Source: a virus
Virus record (IMG/VR): IMGVR_UViG_3300035181_001603
Span: 1 to 54,110 of that record
DNA: 54,110 nucleotides
Direction: 5' to 3' (one strand)
Part shown: piece after piece, positions 46,201 through 52,840 of the stretch
Position numbering within the stretch: position 1 is the stretch's first letter
How the letters are laid out: every line of letters begins with the position of its first letter
The notes under the pieces: model-generated
Seen by the model: only the letters and a program-made list of their open reading frames with translations
The model's database searches: none
What the model was told of the DNA's origin: nothing
Position numbers and translations under genes: made by a program

Positions 46201-46565
46201 AGCAGTTGTAGAAGATTGGAAACAATATAGTTATTGCCTTTGTAAAGCAGGGTATGCTTACTGGTCATATGGAAGGCATCCATAAGAGGGAAGTTTGTAA
46301 TATGGTCTACTACCTTACCCGTGGCCTTGGAGGTCAAGGTTAGGTCTCCTCTAATTGGATAAGTCAAAGACTTGGATTGTAGGATGGCCGTCTTTTCATC
46401 ATTTGCCGTAAACTTCTTAGGATCTGCTTTTACATTACTGACCTGTAAGATATAATTCTTGCTCTCAATAGGGAACTGCTCGGTCAAGGCCGTTTCCAGG
46501 ACAGAATCGGCATGTCTATTAATGTCGCTAGGGTCAGAATAGATGGGAGTTAATTTAGGCTGCAT
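43227..46565 (-). CDS. RNA polymerase beta fused to beta-prime N-terminus
   Basis: An 1112-residue protein. Residues ~1-1000 are a beta subunit: VTILGPEEGGIGEERAV with DPSHLG (fork region), WKGYNHEDGIVIS (hybrid-binding), GDKLTGLHGNKGIVS and ASVTSRINLGQVMET. Residues ~1013-1112 (43227-43529) match the start of bacterial beta-prime: SNGEITEPSILNSRNLEPEE, then GGLF, then a HxxL-x-x-P segment; compare E. coli [24 protein letters not shown]. The usual N-terminal zinc finger is deleted between these. Natural beta::beta-prime fusions exist in Helicobacter and Wolbachia. Here only the first segment of beta-prime is fused. It overlaps the previous gene by 11 bases. Confidence 0.9.
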   Translation of the reverse strand: MQPKLTPIYSDPSDINRHADSVLETALTEQFPIESKNYILQVSNVKADPKKFTANDEKTAILQSKSLTYPIRGDLTLTSKATGKVVDHITNFPLMDAFHMTSKHTLLYKGNNYIVSNLLQLLPGVYTRTRENTGELEAHFNTDKGASFRIVLEPKTQLFYLEAGNSANPIAPLLTKVFGLSDSEIEKYIPKEVWESNKVATAGKEDKIIKALYSRMVYSKDPNVTLPVMIQELKASIEKTELHPETTKALLGSSFTNITPAVFLTTLKNLVQVHKGDRIEDNRDSLEFKKVQNLPDFLATRFRKGQESVQRIKNNLHFGLEKIDQNNPRIRDAIPSKPYSKVYSSYLQKSSLISTPSETNSIESLENVGKVTILGPEEGGIGEERAVPMAARNIDPSHLGILDPARTPESGHAGIDQRFAINAMRDKAGKMYAEVKDLAGKIKHLSVLEMMSSVIGFPDSVEGTTVQAQDHGVLKRVPTKSVNYWVSDPTSMYTYTTNLVPFLNSNSSGRLTMAGKSIPQALSLVDREAPLVQTVMANKQTFAHYLGRKVSTTSKVGGIVVKVNDEEIHLKSKDGSIEKIKAVKNLPFNMKGFFDDEKPLVSLGQDVDKYTAVYENNYTKDGHLALGKNLEVAYLPWKGYNHEDGIVISKAAAEGLSSHHAYKVDYDVVIDTVAKKNLVKRFFPGKFTPEQLANLDDSGYAKVGVVVHNGDPVYAVLEKREPTPEDRILGKLHKFLVNPYRLVTEIWSHEEPGSVVDSHTSGNSIRILLRSVKPLEIGDKLTGLHGNKGIVSLILPDSKMPYNKDTGKTVDLLLNPASVTSRINLGQVMETVASKIAEKTGKPYMVKNYSSNSNVKDLSAELKSHGLKDTENLVDPESGKEYNNILSGKQYILKLYKTTDSNYSARNVGGYDAVGQPVKGGEEGSKAVGYMEVLGLLGSNARHNLKEIGTTKSENNEEYWSKFIRGEALPKPRSTFATTKFLDYLKASGVNVKISKDSLVASPMTDHDIVSQSNGEITEPSILNSRNLEPEEGGLFDQVITGGLRGNKWSHYRLAEPVLNPIFENPVKSILGLSTKEFNDINSGKIGVVKKDNKFHLVDTVNENRFIREVKH

Positions 46566-46770
46566 TTCGTTCCATATAAGAAATTATCATAAAGTACCGA
46601 TCCATAAAAGTGAATTTATCACGGGTCATTATTTGTACACCAGCATCCCTTAAGGCTCTAGTTTCTATATCTTGTAAGTCCACTATTCCAGAGGCATCAT
46701 CAAGGTCAACCTTCAGGTACTTAATGTTATAATCATTGGCCTCATTTTTAGTAGAGGACATTAATGGCAT
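46555..46770 (-). CDS. Small protein between portal and RNAP, 71 aa
   Basis: A 71-residue protein (MPLMSSTKNEANDYNIKYLK). ATG 46770 is chosen because GGGACAGTAAT precedes it; a start at 46791 would lie further inside the portal gene. It contains DLQDIETRALRDAGVQIMTR and a C-terminal DRYFMIISYMER. It overlaps both the portal gene and the RNAP beta gene. Not recognised. It could be a portal partner or an RNAP accessory. Confidence 0.5.
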   Translation of the reverse strand: MPLMSSTKNEANDYNIKYLKVDLDDASGIVDLQDIETRALRDAGVQIMTRDKFTFMDRYFMIISYMERNAA

Positions 46771-46771
46771 A

Positions 46772-48496
46772 TTACTGTCCCTGTTTAGCATCCGTATTCT
46801 CCTGAGGTTGTGGTTGTTCTACCTGAGTTTGGGGTTGTTCTTCTTGTAGGACTCCTGCCATCAATTGACTGACCATCCAATATTGACCATAGTCAGCCAT
46901 TTTTAGCTGATTGAGCATAGCCTTTTTATCTTCTGGACTAGCTCCAGATATCTGTTCGTATATCATCTGACTCTTGGCCAAGGCGGATACGAAAGATAGG
47001 TCTTTGGTAATATCCTCTCCTGCCTTGGAGGCCGCCATAAATTGGGCCTGCTCGGACCTAACCTGAGTTTCGACTACAGAAGAGGCTGCGGCTGCGGCTT
47101 CGTCAATAAGATTTTCCATCTCGCTGTGAAAATCTAAGCCATTCTCTTCAAACAACGTGGTAAGGGAGGCTTTACCGCTTGAGGCAAGACTAAGTAGTAA
47201 TTGTTTAAAGGCTGGGTCGTCCAACAGACGGAAAGGCACCATTGAGACTTCTACATTAGCTAATCCCAAGTAGGCTGTAATCTTGGCCATGCTCCAAGAT
47301 ACAAGGTCTTCAATCCTAGAGATATAAGACAGAAGAGTATTCTCCATCATACGTAGACCTACGCTGGTACTAGTCCAGTTGGTAGTACCACTAAGCAGTT
47401 CCTGAGAGACTCCTAGACTAATAAGGATCTGTTCCTCGGCCTGGGCAATCTCCTGGCTTACCATTAGGTTTTTACCCTCCCCACTCAGAGCATTATATCC
47501 AATAGGTACCGGAGCAATCAGATAGTGGTTCTTATCCCTTTTGTGTAATCTAATGGCATTTTCCATTATATTACGGAAGTTTTTCAGGTTTAGGGCCAGG
47601 GACGGGTCTGAATTACCCGTCTGGGCCTGTGGGAAGATTGTTCTGAGCGGGGTCAGATACTCTGTGGCTATGGCCTCATTTGCCTTCCTAAGGGTTGCCT
47701 GATAAAAGACCAGGCTAAACAGGGACAACATTGGAGGGACGGCCACGCCTTCAATACTACCACCAGTAGAAATATTCTGTAAATGAAAGATGGCATCAGT
47801 ATCAAACTTAAAGTCCTGATTATGTCTGATAGCCTCTATAAACCCCCAAGGGGTTGAATTGACGGCTAACCTATCTCCTCTTTGAATCTTCTGTTTGAGT
47901 GAATTGGGTATCTTATAGTAAAAGTCTTTTTCTCCAGTAATAGGATTATGGTTTACTACGATATGTTCTGGAGTCCACTTAATGATATTGATGTCGGCTA
48001 CGTTCATTGACTTGGAATCATGACGAGTAAATACACCAGAATATCCACATCCATGGGTAGGGCAGGCTCCTGTAAATTCCCACTTCTTAAAGGATAGGAA
48101 AGAGGCTTTTTTACTACTATGTCTAGTCAAACACTTAGGGCAGACCAGTTCACGGTTTATTGGCAAGTAGATTGAAACGAATACATTACCAATTGAAAAG
48201 AACTCGAACCCACAGTTCTGTAAGGACTCCTTAAGTTTTAAGGACTTGAAAATATCCCTATACCTCTTTTTTAAAGGCTCACTCTTGGTGTCTATATTAA
48301 AGTCAGTAATTGGGTAGGTGGCCAATTTCCGTATAACTTCTGTGGCCGTTGGTGATTGTAAGATAATATACCTGGCCCAACGAATGATGTCATGTAGGTT
48401 CCTGGGAGCATATTGGTTGGCCAAGTTAAACCAGGGATTTCCTGATTGATTTGCACCAAAGCCGGGGCCACTTATAGTAGTAGGATCAAGGTTCAT
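46772..48496 (-). CDS. Portal protein with zinc-ribbon insertion
   Basis: A 574-residue protein. The plan fits a portal: N-terminal helical stretch (RNLHDIIRWARYIILQSPTA), FFSIGNVFVSIYLPIN strand region, long helix ISLGVSQELLSGTTNW then SVGLRMMENTLLSYISRIED, and a C-terminal Gln-rich tail. Residues 119-150 hold a zinc ribbon (CPKC and CPTHGC), an unusual insertion. A dodecamer would form the DNA entry vertex. It is the first minus-strand gene of its unit and has the late-type motif 23 bases upstream. No ribosome site is seen. The large terminase is not beside it. Confidence 0.75.
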   Translation of the reverse strand: MNLDPTTISGPGFGANQSGNPWFNLANQYAPRNLHDIIRWARYIILQSPTATEVIRKLATYPITDFNIDTKSEPLKKRYRDIFKSLKLKESLQNCGFEFFSIGNVFVSIYLPINRELVCPKCLTRHSSKKASFLSFKKWEFTGACPTHGCGYSGVFTRHDSKSMNVADINIIKWTPEHIVVNHNPITGEKDFYYKIPNSLKQKIQRGDRLAVNSTPWGFIEAIRHNQDFKFDTDAIFHLQNISTGGSIEGVAVPPMLSLFSLVFYQATLRKANEAIATEYLTPLRTIFPQAQTGNSDPSLALNLKNFRNIMENAIRLHKRDKNHYLIAPVPIGYNALSGEGKNLMVSQEIAQAEEQILISLGVSQELLSGTTNWTSTSVGLRMMENTLLSYISRIEDLVSWSMAKITAYLGLANVEVSMVPFRLLDDPAFKQLLLSLASSGKASLTTLFEENGLDFHSEMENLIDEAAAAASSVVETQVRSEQAQFMAASKAGEDITKDLSFVSALAKSQMIYEQISGASPEDKKAMLNQLKMADYGQYWMVSQLMAGVLQEEQPQTQVEQPQPQENTDAKQGQ

Positions 48497-48518
48497 ATAG
48501 AAGTTATAGGTTACCCAG

Positions 48519-48530
48519 TATTTTAACTCT
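48519..48530 (-). promoter_or_regulatory. Late-type motif AGAGTTAAAATA before portal
   Basis: Minus-strand AGAGTTAAAATACTGGG, 23 bases before the portal ATG. It contains the same 12-mer as before the sheath. It should drive portal, the small protein, RNAP beta and the beta-prime middle. Confidence 0.55.
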
Positions 48531-48551
48531 GGTAGAGAATACGGATTAAAA

Positions 48552-48566
48552 GTGGTATAAGAACAT
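48552..48566 (+). promoter_or_regulatory. Promoter motif GTGGTATAAG
   Basis: GTGGTATAAGAACAT, 39 bases before the start at 48600. It lies divergent from the portal late-type motif, only 22 bases away, so two promoter classes face opposite ways in one gap. Confidence 0.65.
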
Positions 48567-48599
48567 AGAAGGACTTATTTGTCAACAGGAGAAGATGGG

Positions 48600-48788
48600 A
48601 TGGAAAAAGAGGTTAGACTATTATTGGCCGAAAAAGCCATTACCGACTTAAAAATTAGTGATCTTGAGAAACAAGTGTTAGAGTACGATGGATTTGAACA
48701 AAATATGATACAGGCTCATATAGATGCCCTGAAGCTATGTGTTCGAGTAATTGACCTGAGAATTTCCTATTACAATAAAATACATTAA
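48600..48788 (+). CDS. Small coiled-coil protein, 62 aa
   Basis: A 62-residue helical protein (MEKEVRLLLAEKAITDLKIS, then LEKQVLEYDGFEQNMIQAHI), probably a coiled coil. ATG 48600 follows AGGAGAAGATGGG and is preferred to an in-frame TTG at 48579. It is the sole gene between two promoters (48552 and 48805), so it is probably transcribed alone. Function unknown. Confidence 0.6.
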   Translation: MEKEVRLLLAEKAITDLKISDLEKQVLEYDGFEQNMIQAHIDALKLCVRVIDLRISYYNKIH

Positions 48789-48804
48789 ATAACAGTGGGT
48801 AATT

Positions 48805-48820
48805 TTGGTATAAGTATCAT
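48805..48820 (+). promoter_or_regulatory. Promoter motif TTGGTATAAG
   Basis: TTGGTATAAGTATCAT, 44 bases before the start at 48858, with AAAGGAGCAATAA as the ribosome site of the first gene. Member of the TGGTATAA[G/C] set. Confidence 0.7.
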
Positions 48821-48857
48821 GCAGGAAATTTCACTCAACTATATAAAGGAGCAATAA

Positions 48858-49142
48858 ATGAACAGAACTGAAGTATTAATTAGTCTACCAAGCCAATCCC
48901 GTCTGATGTATATGCGGATTCTGTCCCTAGGACATCTACTAGAGGTAAACAAAAAAGAAGAGAATTCTTTACAGTTCCAACAGGCCAAAAAAGTCTTAGC
49001 TAGTTTTGAGACAAAAATTGCTGATCCAAAAATTGACAACTGTGGGCGGGAGGCAGTATTTGCCGATTTCCTGTCTTTTGAAAAAGAGGCCAAAGACGTG
49101 TTCCGTACATTACTTAAAGGTGAAGAAAATGAGCGAACTTAA
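48858..49142 (+). CDS. Hypothetical protein, 94 aa
   Basis: A 94-residue soluble helical protein (TEVLISLPSQSRLMYMRILS, then QFQQAKKVLASFETKIAD, then FADFLSFEKEAKDVFRTLLK). AAAGGAGCAATAA precedes the ATG. The next gene begins inside its 3' end. Not recognised. First gene of the unit starting at promoter 48805. Confidence 0.6.
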   Translation: MNRTEVLISLPSQSRLMYMRILSLGHLLEVNKKEENSLQFQQAKKVLASFETKIADPKIDNCGREAVFADFLSFEKEAKDVFRTLLKGEENERT

Positions 49143-49371
49143 TGAAACTGAAACTGGAGCATTTGAGGTTCTGCAACTTGTCAGTAGGCTGAAATTGGAA
49201 AATAAGCAGCGGACTGATGACCTCCTAGGTGGCCTTGAAGAGTGTAACAGTATTGACCTGAAACTAGAATCATTTTCCCACAAGTTGATGGAGATGATGA
49301 AGTCGGGTACCGTTGACCCTGTAGAAATAGAAATCCTTAAGGGCATAGTATTGGAAGTATTGGAAGTCTGA
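49129..49371 (+). CDS. Small acidic helical protein, 80 aa
   Basis: An 80-residue acidic helical protein (TGAFEVLQLVSRLKLENKQR, then DLKLESFSHKLMEMMKSGTV, then VEIEILKGIVLEVLEV). AAAGGTGAAGAAA lies before ATG 49129. It overlaps the previous gene by 14 bases. Coiled-coil-like heptads suggest oligomerisation. Function unknown. Confidence 0.55.
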   Translation: MSELNETETGAFEVLQLVSRLKLENKQRTDDLLGGLEECNSIDLKLESFSHKLMEMMKSGTVDPVEIEILKGIVLEVLEV

Positions 49372-49385
49372 AAGGTAGGTTGGAA

Positions 49386-49793
49386 ATGCAGGCTCTGGAA
49401 GAGATAAGAATAGTTGAAATTGAAGACCCGAAGGGATTAATACCAGCAATGGAAGATGTTCTTTCAGATATTACTGAGCAGTATGAAGATTGTACTGACC
49501 TGGCTGCCAAGATGGAGCTGGGTCGTAAAGTCTTGGAATTAGGTATTGTTCTGGATAATATTAGAGAGGATCCTGATAGCTGGGATCGTCGAACTGTTGT
49601 CGAAAGAAGGGCCAAGTACGAGATTACCGAAGTGGATAGATCCTGGATAAGAAAAACCCTAGATCATATCTATGACAACCGAGGCAAATACAGTTTTGTC
49701 CTTGGGGCGGCAGTTGTAATACTTGGTAGTCTAGCCCTATATAAGGCTTCTGGGGAAATGGACCAGGATCAAGATATAGTCTCTTCCCTCTGA
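49386..49793 (+). CDS. C-terminally membrane-anchored protein, 135 aa
   Basis: A 135-residue protein. ATG 49386 follows AAAGGTAGGTTGGAA; TTG 49380 is an alternative. The N-terminal ~95 residues are acidic and helical (EEIRIVEIEDPKGLIPAMED, then LGRKVLELGIVLDNIREDPD). YSFVLGAAVVILGSLALY (about 106-123) is a transmembrane helix near the end. It is a tail-anchored topology with the main domain in the cytoplasm. No family is recognised. A terminator follows directly. Confidence 0.6.
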   Translation: MQALEEIRIVEIEDPKGLIPAMEDVLSDITEQYEDCTDLAAKMELGRKVLELGIVLDNIREDPDSWDRRTVVERRAKYEITEVDRSWIRKTLDHIYDNRGKYSFVLGAAVVILGSLALYKASGEMDQDQDIVSSL

Positions 49794-49804
49794 CTTGACA
49801 TAGA

Positions 49805-49835
49805 AATCCGAGAGAGTATACTCGGGTTTTTTTAG
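49805..49835 (+). terminator. Intrinsic terminator
   Basis: ATCCGAG (49806-49812) pairs with CTCGGGT (49821-49827, one T-G pair) around AGAGTATA, followed by TTTTTTT. It separates the 48858-49793 unit from the next genes. Confidence 0.75.
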
Positions 49836-49843
49836 GAGACAAA

Positions 49844-50050
49844 ATGACTAAGGTAAAGATACCCCTGGCCTTATTAGCTACTAAAGGTAGTAATTTCGCG
49901 GTAGTCGACTTCCTGATTTCAGAAGGGATAAAGTTTAAGGTCACTACTAGGTTAAATGACGATAATTTCACTGACTTCCTGAAACCACCATGGTCAATTA
50001 GGTCAGATATAGATGGAATGGGATACGAGGTAATACAAGGCAATGAGTGA
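49844..50050 (+). CDS. Hypothetical protein, 68 aa
   Basis: A 68-residue protein (KVKIPLALLATKGSNFAVVD, then LNDDNFTDFLKPPWSIRSDI). TTAGGAGACAAA precedes the ATG, and it lies directly behind the terminator without a visible promoter motif. It overlaps the following gene by eight bases. Not recognised. Confidence 0.55.
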   Translation: MTKVKIPLALLATKGSNFAVVDFLISEGIKFKVTTRLNDDNFTDFLKPPWSIRSDIDGMGYEVIQGNE

Positions 50051-50381
50051 TTTCAATTTTTCTTTTAATAATCCAAAAATAAAGAAGTTTTTTGAAGGTG
50101 ATGACACTGACCCTCCGATTTCAGAACTTCTTTATTTACACGAGCATCCACTGATCTCAGATAACTTCTTAAATGAAGTAAGGGGCAAGGCTTTGAAAGG
50201 CACTGAAATATGCCTTTCAGTAAGTGTTAAAGTACCCAAGAATCTAGAGGAAGATGCCATCAAACTAGGACAGCTGATCTACCTGTTATCTAAAGAGAAT
50301 GCAGTAGAGACCTTAAAGGTCTTACGCAGTATCAATAACTACTTAGATTCTTTTCTCAAAACCTATGATCAGAATAGCTGA
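50043..50381 (+). CDS. Hypothetical protein, 112 aa
   Basis: A 112-residue soluble protein. Aromatic N-terminus (DFNFSFNNPKIKKFFEGDDT), then helices (EDAIKLGQLIYLLSKENAVE, then LKVLRSINNYLDSFLK). Overlaps both neighbours, which are read in different frames, so it is part of a coupled series. No motif recognised. Confidence 0.55.
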   Translation: MSDFNFSFNNPKIKKFFEGDDTDPPISELLYLHEHPLISDNFLNEVRGKALKGTEICLSVSVKVPKNLEEDAIKLGQLIYLLSKENAVETLKVLRSINNYLDSFLKTYDQNS

Positions 50382-50742
50382 AAGGCAGGCCAAGAAAAGT
50401 ACCTTTGACAGGGCCAGAGTAGGGGCGGTAATTACAAAAAAGAAGTGTTTGGTATCCTATGCCCATAATGCAATACGATGTTATAGAGATCCCAAAGGCT
50501 TTATCTTACCCAGGAAAGTAGAACATACCCTACATGCAGAACAGGCCGCCATAATCAAAGCCTTAAATGCCGGACTACAATCAGACCTAGTAGGATCTTA
50601 CCTATATGTAACCAGAATTAAAAAAGATGGTACTAAGGCCTTGGCATTGCCCTGTGTTACCTGTCAGGAATTGATAAGGGCAGTTGGTATTAAAAGAGTT
50701 TTTTATACAACCGATAAAGGTATAAGTAAATACGATGTTTAA
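50365..50742 (+). CDS. Cytidine/deoxycytidylate deaminase-like enzyme
   Basis: A 125-residue protein with the zinc-deaminase motifs LHAEQAAI (His and Glu) and PCVTC (two Cys). It starts ERQAKKSTFDRARVGAVITK, in the plan of small cytidine or dCMP deaminases. It is shorter than the deaminase at 40723 and only distantly similar. It could act on free nucleotides, on a modified base, or on nucleic acid. TGGTATAAG-like AGGTATAAG at 50719 lies near its end but is inside the coding sequence. Confidence 0.7.
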   Translation: MIRIAERQAKKSTFDRARVGAVITKKKCLVSYAHNAIRCYRDPKGFILPRKVEHTLHAEQAAIIKALNAGLQSDLVGSYLYVTRIKKDGTKALALPCVTCQELIRAVGIKRVFYTTDKGISKYDV

Positions 50743-51073
50743 TTGGATAAGAAGATGGACTAGAAATAGACAAGAAGATGTGAATGTGATTGGATTCGGG
50801 ATGGCTAGTATAGTGTCTTCCTGGGCCCTTCATGAATCAGAAATAACAAAAAGTAATTTAATAGTCTTGTCAAAAATAAATTTTTCAGACAGATTAGATA
50901 TATACCAGAGGATACCTTGTGAGCAACAAATACAGTGGAATTACCCTGTAGTTTTAGTTTTTCCAAAAAGCTATGCAGAATTAATCAGATTAAGGGAAGT
51001 TATACCAAGGGCGTTTGCAGTGGCCGAGGCATTTAGTTTTGGTAAGAAAGTATGGGATAATGAAAATATATAG
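50735..51073 (+). CDS. Hypothetical protein, 112 aa
   Basis: A 112-residue protein (MFNWIRRWTRNRQEDVNVIG, then LIVLSKINFSDRLDIYQRIP, then VVLVFPKSYAELIRLREVIP). Basic N-terminus, then an alpha/beta body. Overlaps the deaminase gene by eight bases and the helicase gene by 14. Not recognised, though co-translation with the helicase suggests a functional link. Confidence 0.55.
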   Translation: MFNWIRRWTRNRQEDVNVIGFGMASIVSSWALHESEITKSNLIVLSKINFSDRLDIYQRIPCEQQIQWNYPVVLVFPKSYAELIRLREVIPRAFAVAEAFSFGKKVWDNENI

Positions 51074-52781
51074 TGACCTGGCTAAAACTTGTGTAATTTT
51101 TGAGCCGGAAGGCAGCAAAGAATTATCCAAACTACATAAATTTCCAGGGCTTCTACCAAGAGGCTCTTTTCTTTCCTGTAAGTACGACCAGAGATTAGTT
51201 CAGAACCTTTATAGTAGAATCAAGACCAGATTTAAAAAGATAAGCTTTTCTGCCGACATAAAAGAGATGGTCCAGACCAAGATTAAGATTCTGGACCTAC
51301 CCTCAGACTTTACCTTTTTTACCAATCCAGAAAGGCATCAACTAATAGCCTTGAGGTTTGCCTATACCTTTAGAAATCTAGGGCTTTTATTAGAACCTGG
51401 CATGGGTAAGACAAAAGTTGTCCTGGATTTTATCTTTTTGATGAAATTTGTAAAGTCGTTGGTCATCTGCCCTGTAACACTAAAAGGGGTCTGGGTAGAG
51501 GAGGCCCTTAAACATAGGCCTGAACTCAAGGTATATGTAATTGAAACAACCAATTGGGAACAAGAGCTTCCAGGAATATTACAGGCAGACCTGGTGGTGA
51601 TCAACTATGACAAGGCAGTAATCTTGGAAGGTCCGCTGTCCAAGATACAATGGCAGTTTATGGGTGTTGACGAAGCCCTTATAAAGAATATCAAGACTTC
51701 TAGGACGGAGTCCATACTTAGACTATCCAGGATTTTTAGCCTAGAATCAAAAATGATTATGTCTGGGACCTTGGTAAATAACTCTCCTTTAGACATCTAC
51801 GCCCCTGTCAAATTCCTGGAACTAGAGATTGTGGGTAACTACTATAGTCACTTCAAGAACGAATATACTGTCCAGGTAAATCAGAAGGATTCAAAAGCTC
51901 CAAAGATTGTAGTGGGTTACAGAAATATTGAAGAGGTCAGGGACATATTAGCCTCTGTTTCTGTGGTTATGACAAAAGAGGAATGGCTAGACCTACCAGC
52001 CAAAAAGTTTCATGATATACAAGTAAGTATGGCCTCAGACCAGAAGGACCTGTATGAAGCCTTGGCATCTAACTATATGTGTACATTAGCCGATGGCAGT
52101 ATAGTTGAAGTAGATAACCCACTCTCCCTTCTGAGTAAACTAAATCAGATTTCAAATGGGTTTATCTACTATAAAGAATCTGAGTCTGATACTAAAAGTT
52201 TATTGGCTGACTTATTCGGCCAACCGGGTAAGGTCAAAGATGACAGGCCTAGGAAGACCCAGGTTTTTAGCGGGCAACCCAAGGCCGAAGCCATGGTCAA
52301 ACTATTGACAGAAGGGCTCAAGACCGAAAGAGTAGTTCTTTGGTTTAATCTACGGGCTGAACTGGCCATAATAAAAGAGTATCTTGATAAGGCTGGTATT
52401 ACGTATGAAGTAATTGCCGGTGGGGAAAAGGATGCAGCCGGTAAGGTGGCGGATTTTAATAAAAACAAGACAGTAAAGGTTTTAATCTGTCAGGCCAAGA
52501 GTATCAACTACGGGGTAACTATTACTGGTCACCAAGAAGAAGAGATTTTACCAGGGTTTTCTTCTGACGTCTGTAACATGGTTTTTTATAGTATTAACTT
52601 CTCATTAGAGGTATACCTACAGCAGCAAGATCGGATACATAGAATGTCTCAGAAAAGAGAGTGCCATTACTGGAGAATTTTATCAGACTCACCAGTAGAG
52701 TATAGAGTATTAGAAAGACTTGACCAGAAGCTTGTTTGTAATAAGGCAATCCTAGTAGATATAGTGGAAAGTCTTAGATAA
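51060..52781 (+). CDS. SNF2-family DNA helicase/translocase
   Basis: A 573-residue protein. ATG 51060 overlaps the previous stop; an in-frame start at 51015 lies inside the upstream gene. Motif I LEPGMGKTK (114-118), motif Ia LVICPVTL, motif II VDEALI (204-207, DEAL instead of DEAH), motif III MIMSGTL, then the C-terminal lobe with KVLICQAKSINYG and motif VI QQQDRIHRMSQ, all in SNF2 order. The N-terminal ~80 residues are a phage-specific extension. Such proteins translocate on duplex DNA and remodel protein-DNA complexes, often in phage replication or recombination. Coupled to small genes upstream. Confidence 0.85.
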   Translation: MKIYSDLAKTCVIFEPEGSKELSKLHKFPGLLPRGSFLSCKYDQRLVQNLYSRIKTRFKKISFSADIKEMVQTKIKILDLPSDFTFFTNPERHQLIALRFAYTFRNLGLLLEPGMGKTKVVLDFIFLMKFVKSLVICPVTLKGVWVEEALKHRPELKVYVIETTNWEQELPGILQADLVVINYDKAVILEGPLSKIQWQFMGVDEALIKNIKTSRTESILRLSRIFSLESKMIMSGTLVNNSPLDIYAPVKFLELEIVGNYYSHFKNEYTVQVNQKDSKAPKIVVGYRNIEEVRDILASVSVVMTKEEWLDLPAKKFHDIQVSMASDQKDLYEALASNYMCTLADGSIVEVDNPLSLLSKLNQISNGFIYYKESESDTKSLLADLFGQPGKVKDDRPRKTQVFSGQPKAEAMVKLLTEGLKTERVVLWFNLRAELAIIKEYLDKAGITYEVIAGGEKDAAGKVADFNKNKTVKVLICQAKSINYGVTITGHQEEEILPGFSSDVCNMVFYSINFSLEVYLQQQDRIHRMSQKRECHYWRILSDSPVEYRVLERLDQKLVCNKAILVDIVESLR

Positions 52782-52793
52782 TAACAAGGTTTA

Positions 52794-52808
52794 TTGGTAT
52801 AAGATCTC
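52794..52808 (+). promoter_or_regulatory. Promoter motif TTGGTATAAG
   Basis: TTGGTATAAGATCTC, 38 bases before the start at 52841. It opens the unit containing the secreted transglycosylase and small membrane proteins. Confidence 0.7.
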
Positions 52809-52840
52809 TGAAGTAAACATACATAAATAAGGAGATACAA

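Noticed and set aside
50719-50727. AGGTATAAG just before the 50735 gene
   Set aside because: It lies in the coding end of the deaminase gene, only about 10 bases before the next ATG, and lacks the TG of the consensus. It is not counted in the promoter set, though it remains possible.
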